Source: Halovibrio salipaludis (GTDB lineage: Bacteria > Pseudomonadota > Gammaproteobacteria > Pseudomonadales > Oleiphilaceae). From it: a stretch of DNA of 64,000 bases. The position numbers and the translations under genes are program-made. The stretch covers positions 558,001 through 622,000 of the forward strand of contig NZ_NSKD01000001.1 in assembly GCF_002286965.1 (NCBI RefSeq), in the 5' to 3' direction. The notes under the pieces are model-generated. The model did no database searches. It was not told the origin of the DNA and worked only from the letters and a program-made list of their open reading frames with translations. Every line of letters begins with the position of its first letter. Positions within the stretch are counted from its first letter, which is position 1. Shown piece after piece: positions 12,994 to 21,994 of this stretch.

Positions 12994-14279
12994 AATGGCG
13001 CGTCGATAATGTTCATCCGGTCATTGATGGCGAGCCGGCGGCGGAGGCCACCTCGGTACTGGTGGTCGATGGCCGCATCACTGCACTCGGGGCGGATCTA
13101 TCGGGCGAACGGGTGGAACGTGAGGTGGATGGGGCCGGCCAGTGGCTGCTGCCGGGGCTGATCGACCTCAACTGCCACCTGCCGGAGCCGGGCAGCGACC
13201 GTGGCGGCAGCATCGAGAGTGAAACCCGTGCCGCTGCCCGTGGCGGCTTCACCACCGTCTGCACCACGCCGGATACCAGCCCGGTCAACGATTCCGGCGC
13301 TGTGACCCACCTGATCCGGGACGTGGCCGCGCGCAACGGGCATACGCGGGTTCTGCCGGTGGGAGCGCTGACCCGGGGCCTGGAAGGCGAGCGGTTGAGC
13401 GACATGGTCGGGCTGACCCGGGCCGGCTGCGTGGCGCTGGGTAATGGCGGGCACGCCACCGCCAGCTCACGGGTGCTGCGGCGCTGCATGGCCTATGCCC
13501 ATACCTTTGACATCCGGCTGTTCCTGCAGCCGGAGAACGCCTCGCTGGCCTCGGATGGCTGTGCCCATGATGGCCTTGTGGCCGCCCGCCTGGGGCTGCC
13601 GGGCATCCCCGAGGTGGCGGAGACCACCGCCGTGAATGAGCTGCTGATGCTGGCGGAGGAGACCGGGGCGAACCTGCATCTCGGGCCGCTCAGCTGTGCC
13701 CGCTCGGTGGCACTGGTGCGCGCCGCCAAGGAGGCCGGGCACAGTGTCACCGCCGAGGTGGGCATCGCCCACCTGGTGGCGACGGAGGCGGCCATTGAGG
13801 GTTACAACGGCACATTCCACAGCCGTCCGCCGCTGCGGACGGAGGCGGACCGGCGTGCGCTGCTCGAGGGCGTGGAAAGTGGCGTGATTGACGCCATCGT
13901 CAGCCAGCACCGTCCTTCGGACAAAGCCGCCAAACTCGCCCCCTTCCCGGAGACACAGCCCGGGCTCTCCACGGTGGAATCCACGCTCTCGCTGGGACTG
14001 GAGCGGGTGGCTGCCGGGGAACTCTCCCGCGGCGCCCTGCTGCGGTCGCTGACCAGTGGGCCGGCGCGGGTGCTGGGCCTGGAGGCGCCGGCCATTGCCG
14101 AGGATGCCGTTGCGGACCTGACCCTGGTGGCGCCGGAGCAGCACTGGACGCCGGCCGTCCGGAGTCTGTATTCCGCCGGCCCGCATCTGCCGGTCATGGA
14201 GCGGGAACTGCCCGGGGTGGTCATGCTGACCGCCGTGGATGGTCGCATCCGGCACGAGCATGGAGGGGACGGATCATGA
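12990..14279 (+). CDS. pyrC': PyrC' (PyrX), probably catalytically dead dihydroorotase homologue
   Basis: 429 residues with a dihydroorotase fold. It overlaps pyrB by 4 bp (GTGA). The family HxH metal motif reads [13 protein letters not shown]: the first His is Asn, and the substrate-binding Arg after the second His is Pro. The late TDHAPH motif reads SQHRPS, losing the catalytic Asp. The second-metal His in NLHLGPLS is kept. This pattern matches the inactive PyrC' needed to assemble Pseudomonas-type ATCase. A true dihydroorotase should exist elsewhere. Confidence 0.88.
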   Translation: MKWRVDNVHPVIDGEPAAEATSVLVVDGRITALGADLSGERVEREVDGAGQWLLPGLIDLNCHLPEPGSDRGGSIESETRAAARGGFTTVCTTPDTSPVNDSGAVTHLIRDVAARNGHTRVLPVGALTRGLEGERLSDMVGLTRAGCVALGNGGHATASSRVLRRCMAYAHTFDIRLFLQPENASLASDGCAHDGLVAARLGLPGIPEVAETTAVNELLMLAEETGANLHLGPLSCARSVALVRAAKEAGHSVTAEVGIAHLVATEAAIEGYNGTFHSRPPLRTEADRRALLEGVESGVIDAIVSQHRPSDKAAKLAPFPETQPGLSTVESTLSLGLERVAAGELSRGALLRSLTSGPARVLGLEAPAIAEDAVADLTLVAPEQHWTPAVRSLYSAGPHLPVMERELPGVVMLTAVDGRIRHEHGGDGS

Positions 14280-14446
14280 GCTGGGTCGCAACACTGTTGC
14301 TTGCCGTTACCGTCTGGCTGCTGTGGCGGATTGCCCGTAATACCGGGGATGCGCTGGATCGCCAGGCTGCGATGCAGACGGAGCTGACGTCCATTGAGCG
14401 GCGGCTGGCACGGCTTGAGGCGGGGAAGGAGGAGAACCCCGGGTGA
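14276..14446 (+). CDS. Small single-pass membrane protein, unknown function
   Basis: A 56-codon ORF ([20 protein letters not shown]...) starts inside the pyrC' stop with ATGA overlap, which suggests translational coupling. One N-terminal membrane helix (about 3-20) is followed by a charged helix with heptad character (ALDRQAAMQTELTSIERRLA). It ends in a GC hairpin before the convergent hup gene. I do not recognise the family; conservation would decide whether it is real. Confidence 0.55.
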   Translation: MSWVATLLLAVTVWLLWRIARNTGDALDRQAAMQTELTSIERRLARLEAGKEENPG

Positions 14447-14457
14447 GACCCCGGGGT
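14436..14457. terminator. GC hairpin between the pyr operon and hup
   Basis: An 8-bp perfect stem ACCCCGGG / CCCGGGGT with a six-base loop overlaps the stop of the 56-aa ORF. It sits between convergent genes but has no T-tract on either side, so it is a weak terminator candidate. Confidence 0.4.
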
Positions 14458-14464
14458 CCGCGTC

Positions 14465-14737
14465 TTACTTGATGGCCTCGCGCAGAGGCTTGCCCGCCTT
14501 GAAGCCCACCGACTTGCTCGCCGGAATCTGGATGGAAGCGCCCGTCTGCGGGTTGCGCCCGGTGCGCGCGCTGCGCTCTCGCACGTTGAAGCTGCCAAAG
14601 CCCGGCAGGGTCACGCCTTCGTTCTTCGCCAGGGCCGCACTGATCTGATCCGTGAAGGCATTCAGGACTTCCTGGGCCTTGCTTTTTGATAGGCCCGTTT
14701 CCTCGGCAACGGCTGCTGCCAGTTCCGGTTTGCGCAT
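14465..14737 (-). CDS. hupB: HU-family nucleoid DNA-binding protein
   Basis: 90 residues, exactly HU/IHF size, from the ATG at 14737 (MRKPELAAAVAEETGLSKSK); AAGGAGA lies just upstream. The DNA-binding signature GFGSFNVRERSARTGRNPQTG and IPASKSVGFKAGKPLREAIK follow. It bends DNA non-specifically and compacts the nucleoid. The RNPQTG arm tip fits HU better than IHF. Confidence 0.95.
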   Translation of the reverse strand: MRKPELAAAVAEETGLSKSKAQEVLNAFTDQISAALAKNEGVTLPGFGSFNVRERSARTGRNPQTGASIQIPASKSVGFKAGKPLREAIK

Positions 14738-14987
14738 AGCTGGTTCTCCTTTGGATGGTCGCGGTCGACACTGTTCAGGTATAGCCCACCAGTCTCCACT
14801 GTCAAACCCCGTAATGAATCCGCTCCCCGCATCAGGCAGCCGCATCCCAGGCTTTGTGGTACTCATCTCACAAATTGGCCGAAGGGTCGCACATAATGCC
14901 GCCCTGGATTTGACACGCTTTCAGGGGGCGGCGAGGATTCGCTGCACACAACGGAACAACAACCACAACAAAGGTTGAGGACCAACC

Positions 14988-16046
14988 ATGACCGTAATCC
15001 TCTCTGCCGTGGCCCGGCCCCGGTTCTGGGGGCGGGCCATTGTGCTTCTGGTACTGGTGGCCATGCTCGGCGGCTGCTCCATGATCCGCCATCACATGTA
15101 CGCCACCAGCGGCAGCGTGATGAAGGGGCTTTCGAAGGAGCACACCACCCCCTACGTGCTGCAGCAGTCCGATGTGGGCATGTCCTGTGCCATGAGCGAG
15201 GCGACCACGCCGCTGATGATGTCCTTCGGGCGCGTGACGGATGATCCCAACCAGCTCGGCATCATGATGCACCTCTCCGCCGCCGGCTGCTCCGAAGCCC
15301 GGGCCCGCGAGCTTGACCTCGAGTACGAGCGCCTGATGCGCGATCGCGATCCGGATGCTGCACAGGATGCCCGCTATGCCGCAAGCCGCCACTATCGTGA
15401 AGCCGCAATGCGTTTTCACGAGGCCTGGAAGAACATGAATGAACACTACGGCCGGGTGGGCAATGGCGAATGCCCCACGGAGCGGCTGGAAACGGAAACC
15501 GACCAGTTCATGTTCCTCGCCGGGCTGGTCTCCGGCCTGCAGGCCATGCACACCCAGGTGCGTGCCGGGGAACAGCTGGGCATTCCCAACAATATCGGCT
15601 CGCGGGTAGCCCGTGCCTCCGAGTGCCTGGATGACGACCGCTGGTGGGGGGCACCGGGCGCTATGCAGGCGGCCGTCTGGGCCATGCTGCCCTCTGCCGC
15701 ACCGGAAGATGCAGAACCGTTCAAACAGCTGAGGGAAGCCAGCCGGAAGGGTGAGGAAGCCGGTGTGCGGCTGGCCCATGTTTTCCATGCCGTGGCCGCC
15801 GAGAACGCGGACGACCAGGCCGTGGTGCGGGACGTCATCCGTCGCCATGCCGAGGCCAAAGACGCCAAACCCGCCGCCGAGGACTGGGTCATGATCGATG
15901 AAACGGCCACGCGGCACATCCAGGCCCTGTCGGACCGGCTCTGGACCCGGGCTGAAGGCCACCGTACCCCCACGGGGCGGTTGGGCGAGTTCTGGGATGA
16001 CCCGGAACCCGAATCCGAGACCATTGACCTGAATGAACTGATGTAA
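14988..16046 (+). CDS. TRAP-associated TatT-type lipoprotein
   Basis: 352 residues. The signal peptide ends in a lipobox (VAMLGGC, Cys about 30), so it is an acylated envelope protein. The rest is helical and Cys-poor, with repeated alpha-hairpins like TPR-type TatT proteins. It lies directly before an AdeT-type binding protein and a TRAP permease, the context in which TatT components occur. The likely role is to trimerise and pass ligand to the binding protein. The family call rests on context plus overall features; a plain outer-membrane lipoprotein is the alternative. Confidence 0.72.
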   Translation: MTVILSAVARPRFWGRAIVLLVLVAMLGGCSMIRHHMYATSGSVMKGLSKEHTTPYVLQQSDVGMSCAMSEATTPLMMSFGRVTDDPNQLGIMMHLSAAGCSEARARELDLEYERLMRDRDPDAAQDARYAASRHYREAAMRFHEAWKNMNEHYGRVGNGECPTERLETETDQFMFLAGLVSGLQAMHTQVRAGEQLGIPNNIGSRVARASECLDDDRWWGAPGAMQAAVWAMLPSAAPEDAEPFKQLREASRKGEEAGVRLAHVFHAVAAENADDQAVVRDVIRRHAEAKDAKPAAEDWVMIDETATRHIQALSDRLWTRAEGHRTPTGRLGEFWDDPEPESETIDLNELM

Positions 16047-16066
16047 CGGGCGCCGGAGGAATGGAC

Positions 16067-17089
16067 ATGAAGACCCTGAAACGCACACTGATAAGCGCGC
16101 TGGCCGCCCTGACCCTTGGAACCGCGGCCAATGCCACGGCCCAGGAAGAAGAGGTGATCAAGCGCAGTTTCTGCGTGTTCGACCCCGTGGGCGCCAACGG
16201 CCCACTGTTCGAGCTGATGCAGTCAGCCCGCCCCATGGCGCTGAAGCGCGGTGTGGAGCTGGACATGCGCGCCTACACCAGCGAGAAGATCGCCGCCGAG
16301 GAATTCCGCAATGGTCAGTGCGACTCGGTGCTGCTGACCGGCACCATGGCCCGGGACTTCAACCGCTTCACCGGCTCGCTGGAGGCCATGGGCGCCATCC
16401 CCGGCGAGGAAGAGATGCGCATGCTGATGCAGGTGCTCAGCCAGGACAACGCGCGCCAGTACCTCCAGACCGAGAAGTATGAGGTGGTCGGCGTGCTGCC
16501 GGCGGGTGCGGTCTATCTCTTCCTGGATGACCGCTCGATCGACACCGTGGAGGATCTCCAGGGCAAGCGCATCGCCACCCTGGACCACGACAAGGCCTCC
16601 ATCACCATGGTCCGGCACGTGGGAGCCTCCGTGGTGGGCTCCAGTACCTCCAACTTTTCCGGGCGCTTCAACAACGGCAGCGTGGACGCGGCCTACGCTC
16701 CCGCTGTGGCCTATGAGCCGCTGGAGCTCTACAAGGGCCTGGGCGAGGACGGCGCCATCCTTGACTACACCCTGGCGCAGATGAACTTCCAGATCATTGT
16801 GCGGCGCGATCGTTTTCCGGATGAGTACGTGAACCAGGTTCGCGACTACGCCTTCAGCCGCGTGGATCAGGCGTACGGGATCATCGAGGATGCCGAATCC
16901 AAGGTGAAGGAAAAGTACTGGATGCGGCCCACGGAACAGGAGCGCCAGGAATACAACGCGATGCTGCGCGAGGTGCGCCAGCAGCTGCGCGAGGAAGGCG
17001 AGTTCGACGAGACGGCCCTGAAGCTGATGCGCGGCATCCGCTGCCGGGTGGATCCCTCACGTGCGGAATGCGCCCGCGCTGAGGGCTGA
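16067..17089 (+). CDS. AdeT1/2-family putative TRAP solute-binding protein
   Basis: 340 residues from the ATG at 16067, with GGAGGA six nt upstream. A Sec signal peptide (LISALAALTLGTAANATAQE) is followed by a periplasmic-binding fold: RSFCVFDPVGANGPLFELMQ, AYTSEKIAAEEFRNGQCDSVLLTGTMARDFNRFTGS and GKRIATLDHDKAS. These match the AdeT1/AdeT2 family once linked to Acinetobacter drug resistance but built like a solute-binding protein. The ligand is unknown. It lies 20 bp after the TatT gene and 26 bp before the permease. Confidence 0.82.
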   Translation: MKTLKRTLISALAALTLGTAANATAQEEEVIKRSFCVFDPVGANGPLFELMQSARPMALKRGVELDMRAYTSEKIAAEEFRNGQCDSVLLTGTMARDFNRFTGSLEAMGAIPGEEEMRMLMQVLSQDNARQYLQTEKYEVVGVLPAGAVYLFLDDRSIDTVEDLQGKRIATLDHDKASITMVRHVGASVVGSSTSNFSGRFNNGSVDAAYAPAVAYEPLELYKGLGEDGAILDYTLAQMNFQIIVRRDRFPDEYVNQVRDYAFSRVDQAYGIIEDAESKVKEKYWMRPTEQERQEYNAMLREVRQQLREEGEFDETALKLMRGIRCRVDPSRAECARAEG

Positions 17090-17115
17090 AGCCACCATCT
17101 GACCAGGGTTGTTGT

Positions 17116-19179
17116 ATGGGTCTGCCACGCCGTACCGGCATCGAATGGTTCTCCTCGCTGCCGGCCTGCCTGATTCTGCTGCTGTTCGTGTTCTTCGCCA
17201 CGACCACGGACTTCCACAACAAGGCGCTCCAGCTCGGGGAGTACTTCTGGTCCGGCTACTACCAGCTGCGGGAGGACCCGGAGCGCCCGGACTGCAATCC
17301 CATGGTGGACATCGAGTCCGAAGTGGATCGCGTGGCAGAGCGCCGGATGGACGACGAGATCGCGGGCCTGCTCGGGGAGTCCGAGGTGGATCGCAAGGCC
17401 GTCCGCCGATCGGTGATCGCGGCCCAGCGGGCCTGTGAAGCGGCGCATCTCCAGTACCAGGCCACGAAGGAGCGGATCACGACCCCGGTGCGCCTGTACC
17501 GCAGCATGGAACAGGGCCTGGCGGAGCTGACGGCGGTCGGGCTCAACTGGCAGCGGCCGCTGCTGATCCTGCTGGTCGCCATCTGCGCGGCCACGGCCAC
17601 CCTGGGCCGGCACCAGATCGCCATCCGGGGCATCGAGACCCGTACGGACTACCGGGTCTCCTACAGTGCCCAGACCATCGCCAACCTGATGCTGCTGGCC
17701 TCCAGCTGGATCTACCGCAACCACGTGCATCAGGCCATGGATGTGGTGCCGCCGGCGCGGGACATGCTCAACCTGCTCTGGGTGCTGTGTTTTGCGGTGC
17801 TGAGTGCGGCGAGTGTCTACCGGCTTCTGCGCGAACCGACGGACCTGCGCACCGGTGGCAGCATCCCGCAGGCGTTGACCACCATTCCGCTGTATTCGGT
17901 GATGTGTTTCATCTCCGGGGCCTACTTCCTGAGTTTCGGCTACATGCAGGGCATCGGTGTCTACCTGGGCGCACTGATGGAGCACGCTGAGATCTTCGTG
18001 AACGTGGCGCTCTACGTCTGGGCGGGTATGATGCTCAAGCAGACACGGGTGGCTACCCTGGTGTTCGACGTTTTCCGGCCCCTGCGCATGCCGCCGGAGC
18101 TGCTGGCGACTGTGGCCGTTGTGGTTGCCGCCATCCCAACCGCCTATACCGGTGCCTCCGGTATCTTCGTGATCGCCGCCGGTGCCGTGATCTACCACGA
18201 ACTGCGTTCCGCTGGTGCCCGCCGTCAGCTGGCCCTGGCCGCCACCGCAATGTCCGGCTCCATGGGCGTTGTGCTGCGGCCCTGCCTGCTGGTTGTGGTC
18301 ATCGCGATGCTCAACCGCGAAGTCACAACGGATGAACTCTTCAGCTGGGGGGCAATTGTCTTCGCGCTCTCAGCGGTGCTGTTCTTCCTGGTGACCATGC
18401 TGGTCAACCGCCAGAGCGAGATGAGGCTGGCGCCCATGGGTGAGGCCATCCCGGAGATGCTCCAGGCCCTGCGGCCGCTGATTCCCTATGCGCTGGTGGT
18501 CGCCGCGGTGGTTCTGGCCTACAGCTGGGGGCTGGGCGTGGGCCTGGATGAATTCTCCGCGCCACGGATCCTGCCCGTGATGCTGCTCAGTATCCTGGTG
18601 TTCGAGGCCATCCGCTTCCGAGGCCGGGCCCTACCGCAGACCGCCGGCGGCCAGGCGCACAGCGGTTTCGAACCAAGCCTGCGCCATGCCACCAGTGATA
18701 CCACCGCCGAGATCGGGGCACTGCTGCTGCTGTTCGGGCTTTCCATCAGCCTGGGCGGCGTGATTGAGCGTGCCGAACTCATGGGGCTGTTCCCGGACAG
18801 CGTGGCGAGCCCGTGGCTGGCCATGGGCCTGATGGTGTTGCTGCTCGTGGGGCTGGGCATGATCATGGATGCTTTCGGCGCCGTCATCCTGGTGAGCGCC
18901 ACTGTGGCGAGTTTCGCCTACCAGAGCGGAATCGACCCGGTGCACTTCTGGATGGTGACGCTGGTGGCGTTTGAGCTGGGCTACCTCACGCCGCCCGTTT
19001 CCCTCAACCACCTGTTGACACGGCAGGTGGTGGGCGACGAGGAGGTGCGCCTGGCGCGCACGGAGGCCAGTGGTGGCAGTTTCTACCAGCGTCATGAGCG
19101 CATCGTCATGCCCATGGTGGTCATGGGGACAGCGCTGGTGCTGGTGGCGTTCGTGCCCCTGCTTCTCTACGCCCTGTGA
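17116..19179 (+). CDS. TRAP transporter permease, fused small and large membrane subunits
   Basis: 687 residues and about 15 hydrophobic segments, long enough for a DctQ-DctM fusion. After the first helix (about 11-30) comes an unusual hydrophilic stretch of about 100 residues rich in Glu/Asp/Arg, probably periplasmic, before the next helix near 150. The large-subunit-like end carries conserved Gly-rich segments (MIMDAFGAVILVSATVASF, ELGYLTPPVSLNHLLTRQV). It would import the ligand of the upstream binding protein by ion symport. A strong terminator follows. Confidence 0.82.
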   Translation: MGLPRRTGIEWFSSLPACLILLLFVFFATTTDFHNKALQLGEYFWSGYYQLREDPERPDCNPMVDIESEVDRVAERRMDDEIAGLLGESEVDRKAVRRSVIAAQRACEAAHLQYQATKERITTPVRLYRSMEQGLAELTAVGLNWQRPLLILLVAICAATATLGRHQIAIRGIETRTDYRVSYSAQTIANLMLLASSWIYRNHVHQAMDVVPPARDMLNLLWVLCFAVLSAASVYRLLREPTDLRTGGSIPQALTTIPLYSVMCFISGAYFLSFGYMQGIGVYLGALMEHAEIFVNVALYVWAGMMLKQTRVATLVFDVFRPLRMPPELLATVAVVVAAIPTAYTGASGIFVIAAGAVIYHELRSAGARRQLALAATAMSGSMGVVLRPCLLVVVIAMLNREVTTDELFSWGAIVFALSAVLFFLVTMLVNRQSEMRLAPMGEAIPEMLQALRPLIPYALVVAAVVLAYSWGLGVGLDEFSAPRILPVMLLSILVFEAIRFRGRALPQTAGGQAHSGFEPSLRHATSDTTAEIGALLLLFGLSISLGGVIERAELMGLFPDSVASPWLAMGLMVLLLVGLGMIMDAFGAVILVSATVASFAYQSGIDPVHFWMVTLVAFELGYLTPPVSLNHLLTRQVVGDEEVRLARTEASGGSFYQRHERIVMPMVVMGTALVLVAFVPLLLYAL

Positions 19180-19197
19180 CAGGTTCGCCTGAATGAA

Positions 19198-19233
19198 AAA
19201 GGCCCCGGCGTGATCAACACGACCGGGGCCTTT
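19198..19233. terminator. Bidirectional intrinsic terminator between the TRAP operon and pckA
   Basis: AAAGGCCCCGG and CCGGGGCCTTT form an 11-bp perfect stem with a 14-base loop. A-rich sequence on the left and T-rich (TTTCTGTTT) on the right serve both convergent units. Confidence 0.9.
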
Positions 19234-19267
19234 CTGTTTGAGCGCCCGACAGGGCGCGGAACCGGGC

Positions 19268-20806
19268 TTACTGGCGCAGCTTCGGGCCGGCGTTGACGAT
19301 CGAATCCGGCACGTCGAACTTGCTGAAGTTCTCAACGAACTGGCTGATCAGCTCCTGGGCCTTTTTGTCGTACTCGGCCGGGTCATCCCAGGTGTTGCGC
19401 GGGTTGAGCAGCTTGGTCTCAACGCCCGGTACCGACGTCGGCACGTCCAGGTTCAGGTCTTCCAGATGCTCGGTCTCGACGTCGTCCAGCTCACCATCCT
19501 GGATGCCATTGATGATGGCCCGCGTGGTGGGAATGGAGAAGCGCTTGCCCACACCGTAGGGACCGCCGGTCCAGCCGGTGTTCACCAGGAATACCTTGCT
19601 GTCGAACGCGTCCATCCGCTTCATCAGCAGCTCGGCGTAGACGCCGGCCGGGCGCGGGAAGAAGGGCGCTCCGAAGCAGGTGGAGAAGGTGGACTTCAGC
19701 CCTTCGCCGGACCCCATTTCCGTGGAGCCCACCAGTGCGGTGTAGCCACTGAGGAAGTGGTAGGCCGCGGACTCGCGCGAAAGGATGGACACGGGCGGCA
19801 GCACGCCGGTCATGTCGCAGGTCAGGAAGATGATGTGCTTGGGCTCGCCGGCACGGTTCTCCACCACCCGTTTTTCAACATGATCCAGCGGGTAGGCGCA
19901 GCGGCCGTTCTCGGTGAGAGAAGTGTCCGTGTAGTCCGGCTCACGGGTCGCCTCATCCACCACCACGTTCTCGACCAGGGCACCGAACTTGATGGCGTCC
20001 CAGATGATGGGCTCGTTCTTGCGCGAGAGATCGATGGTCTTGGCGTAGCAGCCACCCTCCAGGTTGAAGACGGTGCCTTCACCCCAGCCGTGCTCGTCGT
20101 CACCGATCAGGTGGCGGCTCTGGTCGGCGGAGAGGGTGGTCTTGCCGGTACCGGAAAGACCGAAGAACAGGCAGACGTCGCCGTCATCGCCCACGTTGGC
20201 AGAGCAGTGCATGGGCAGCACGTCATGGTCCGGCAGCAGGAAGTTCTGCACCGAGAACATGGCCTTCTTCATCTCGCCGGCGTAGTGCATGCCCGCGATC
20301 AGCACGCGCTTGCGCGCGAAGTTGATGATGACCGTGGCGTTACTGTTGGTGCCGTCGCGCTCGGGTACGCACTCGAAGTTCGCCGCGTTCAGGATTTCCC
20401 ATTCCGGGTTGTCGATGGGGTTGTACTGATCAGGGCGGATGAAGAGGTTCAGGCCGAACAGATTCTGCCAGGCCGTCTCGGTGGTCATCTTCACCGGCAG
20501 GTAGTAGTTCGGGTCCGAGCCCACGTGCACGTGCGAGGTGAAGTGCTCATGCTCACCCAGGTATGTCTTCACACGCTCCCAGAGCGCATCGAACCTGTCC
20601 GCGTCGAAGGGGTGATTGATCTTGCCCCAGTCGATCTGGTTAACGGTGCTGGGCTCTTCAACAATGAAGCGGTCCACCGGGGAGCGACCGGTGCGTTCGC
20701 CGGTGGTCACCACCAGTGAGCCATTGGAGGCGAGTTTGCCCTCATTCCTTTCCAGCGCCAGCTCAACAAGCCGGGCCGGGCACAGATCCGTGTAGGTTTT
20801 ACTCAC
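19268..20806 (-). CDS. pckA: Phosphoenolpyruvate carboxykinase (ATP)
   Basis: 512 residues with a GTG start and GAGG eight nt upstream. It converts oxaloacetate plus ATP to PEP and CO2, the first gluconeogenic step. Signatures are [14 protein letters not shown], the kinase-1a loop [13 protein letters not shown], the metal site [17 protein letters not shown], and [14 protein letters not shown]. Monocistronic, with a shared terminator downstream. The leader side holds two strong GC hairpins (20883-20957). Confidence 0.97.
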   Translation of the reverse strand: MSKTYTDLCPARLVELALERNEGKLASNGSLVVTTGERTGRSPVDRFIVEEPSTVNQIDWGKINHPFDADRFDALWERVKTYLGEHEHFTSHVHVGSDPNYYLPVKMTTETAWQNLFGLNLFIRPDQYNPIDNPEWEILNAANFECVPERDGTNSNATVIINFARKRVLIAGMHYAGEMKKAMFSVQNFLLPDHDVLPMHCSANVGDDGDVCLFFGLSGTGKTTLSADQSRHLIGDDEHGWGEGTVFNLEGGCYAKTIDLSRKNEPIIWDAIKFGALVENVVVDEATREPDYTDTSLTENGRCAYPLDHVEKRVVENRAGEPKHIIFLTCDMTGVLPPVSILSRESAAYHFLSGYTALVGSTEMGSGEGLKSTFSTCFGAPFFPRPAGVYAELLMKRMDAFDSKVFLVNTGWTGGPYGVGKRFSIPTTRAIINGIQDGELDDVETEHLEDLNLDVPTSVPGVETKLLNPRNTWDDPAEYDKKAQELISQFVENFSKFDVPDSIVNAGPKLRQ

Positions 20807-21347
20807 GATGACCTCACTTTCAGATGTTTCAAATCGGTTGCGGCGCGCGGCTGCCGGGATGAAAGGGCAGCGCGGCGGCCCGGGGGTGCGGATGGTTGTT
20901 CGGGGCGCACCCCTCTAAGCGGTAGCACCCCGCCACGCTTGCGGCGTGCCGGGGCGCGGGAAAGCATTCCTGTCGTCTACAGGCGCGACAGTATGCCAGA
21001 AGGTTTCGGTAATTACGACCATTGGGGCGGCTGTGGGGTGGTGTCGATCAGGTTTAGCGGGGCTTTACCGGGGCATGTGACCGGCCCGGGTTGCAGGGCG
21101 AGTGGCTGCTCACAGAAATGAGAGGAGGGACTTTTTTCCGTCCGAGGGAGGGGCTACCTTTGGGAGCATATGGGAGCGCTAAGGGTGAAGTCGTGCGATT
21201 CCGGAAGCGTAGAGGGCAGGCGGCTACGAGGTTGAATCGGCGGCTTTTATTGGGGGTGCAGCCGTGCCTGGCCTGAAGTTATTGACCTGGCAACGATATT
21301 GGATATCGGTGCCGGCACACTAATCTCTGTTATGCAGGACGTTCGTC
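20807..21347. other. Long intergenic region upstream of pckA with two GC hairpins
   Basis: 541 bp with no credible gene; short frames such as 20939-21121 lack family features and ribosome sites. On the pckA side are an 8-bp perfect stem (GGGGTGCG 20883-20890 with CGCACCCC 20906-20913) and a 14-bp stem with two mismatches (20925-20938 with 20944-20957). The right portion, 21000-21340, shows nothing I can name. Confidence 0.55.
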
Positions 21348-21375
21348 TTGACGTACGTACCCAAAGGCGTACACT
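21348..21375 (+). promoter_or_regulatory. Sigma70-like promoter of the first toxin-antitoxin operon
   Basis: TTGACG, 16-nt spacer, TACACT, placed 34 bp before the antitoxin ATG. The spacer carries repeated GTAC elements (CGTACGTAC and GGCGTACAC) that could be the autoregulatory antitoxin operator. Confidence 0.6.
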
Positions 21376-21408
21376 TGGTGGAAATTTGAACAACGCAAGA
21401 GGTGCGTC

Positions 21409-21651
21409 ATGACCGGAATCACAGCAACTGAGGCGCGCAGCAACCTTTATCGGTTGATTGACGAGACTGCCGAGTCCCACCAACCAATCGTCATCACGGG
21501 TAAGCGGAACAAAGCCGTCCTGGTTTCCGAAGAAGACTGGTCTGCAATTCAGGAAACACTTTACCTTCTCTCCGTACCGGGTATGAGGGAGTCTATTCGT
21601 GAGGGGATGGATACCCCCGTGGATGAATGCGATGAGGAGCTGGACTGGTGA
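21409..21651 (+). CDS. Phd/YefM-family antitoxin
   Basis: 80 residues; MTGITATEARSNLYRLIDE is the typical YefM DNA-binding N-terminus. PIVITGKRNKAVLVSEEDWSAI is the conserved beta region, and the acidic tail (DECDEELDW) should wrap the toxin. With the downstream YoeB-type gene it forms a type II TA pair that represses its own promoter. Stop and toxin start overlap by 4 bp. Confidence 0.92.
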   Translation: MTGITATEARSNLYRLIDETAESHQPIVITGKRNKAVLVSEEDWSAIQETLYLLSVPGMRESIREGMDTPVDECDEELDW

Positions 21652-21911
21652 CATGGAAGTTGGTTTACACCAAGCAGGCCCAGAAAGATGCAAAGAAACT
21701 AGCCTCCAGCGGCCTCAAACCAAAAGCCCAGGAATTGTTGGCGCTGATTTCAGAGGACCCTTACCGCAAGCCGCCTCCGTTCGAGAAACTCATTGGGGAT
21801 CTCGCGGGGGCCTATTCGCGCCGCATCAATATTCAGCATCGTCTGGTCTACCAAGTACTGGAAGAGGAGCGGGTGGTGAAAGTTCTGAGGCTCTGGAGCC
21901 ACTACGAATAA
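21648..21911 (+). CDS. Txe/YoeB-family ribosome-dependent mRNA interferase toxin
   Basis: 87 residues, GTG start overlapping the antitoxin stop. The YoeB core is intact: TKQAQKDAKKLASSG, PFEKLIGDLAGAYSRRINIQHRLVYQV and the C-terminal LRLWSHYE with the catalytic His and Tyr. It would cut mRNA in the ribosomal A site when freed from its antitoxin. It looks functional. Confidence 0.92.
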   Translation: MTWKLVYTKQAQKDAKKLASSGLKPKAQELLALISEDPYRKPPPFEKLIGDLAGAYSRRINIQHRLVYQVLEEERVVKVLRLWSHYE

Positions 21912-21990
21912 TGCATAATCAGCCGCTGTTGCCGGACAATTTCTCCACCGCTGCGCGGCTCCGAAATTGCCGCAAAGCTCCGCGTTAGCA
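21912..21990. repeat. attC-like imperfect inverted repeat between two TA modules
   Basis: The first base after the YoeB stop opens a 79-nt inverted repeat. Outer arms TGCATAAT and GTTAGCA pair with one extra A. Inner arms CGGACAATTTC and GAAATTGCCG pair over 10 bp with one bulged A. A four-base-pair hairpin (CCGC/GCGG) closes the middle. Outer box, bulged stem, spacer and GTTA-type 3' box resemble an integron attC site, and TA pairs are common integron cassettes. No integrase is in the window, so this is a candidate only. Confidence 0.45.
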
Positions 21991-21994
21991 GTGA

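Noticed and set aside
14910-14939. Promoter for the TatT gene with TTGACA
   Set aside because: A good -35 but the only -10 at proper spacing (GAGGAT or AGGATT) is too far from consensus to call.
19268-20719. Plus-strand frame 19238-20719
   Set aside because: Antisense of pckA, whose kinase and metal motifs are complete.
20939-21276. Two short plus-strand ORFs upstream of the TA module
   Set aside because: Arg/Gly-rich translations without family features or ribosome sites; the first begins inside a strong hairpin.
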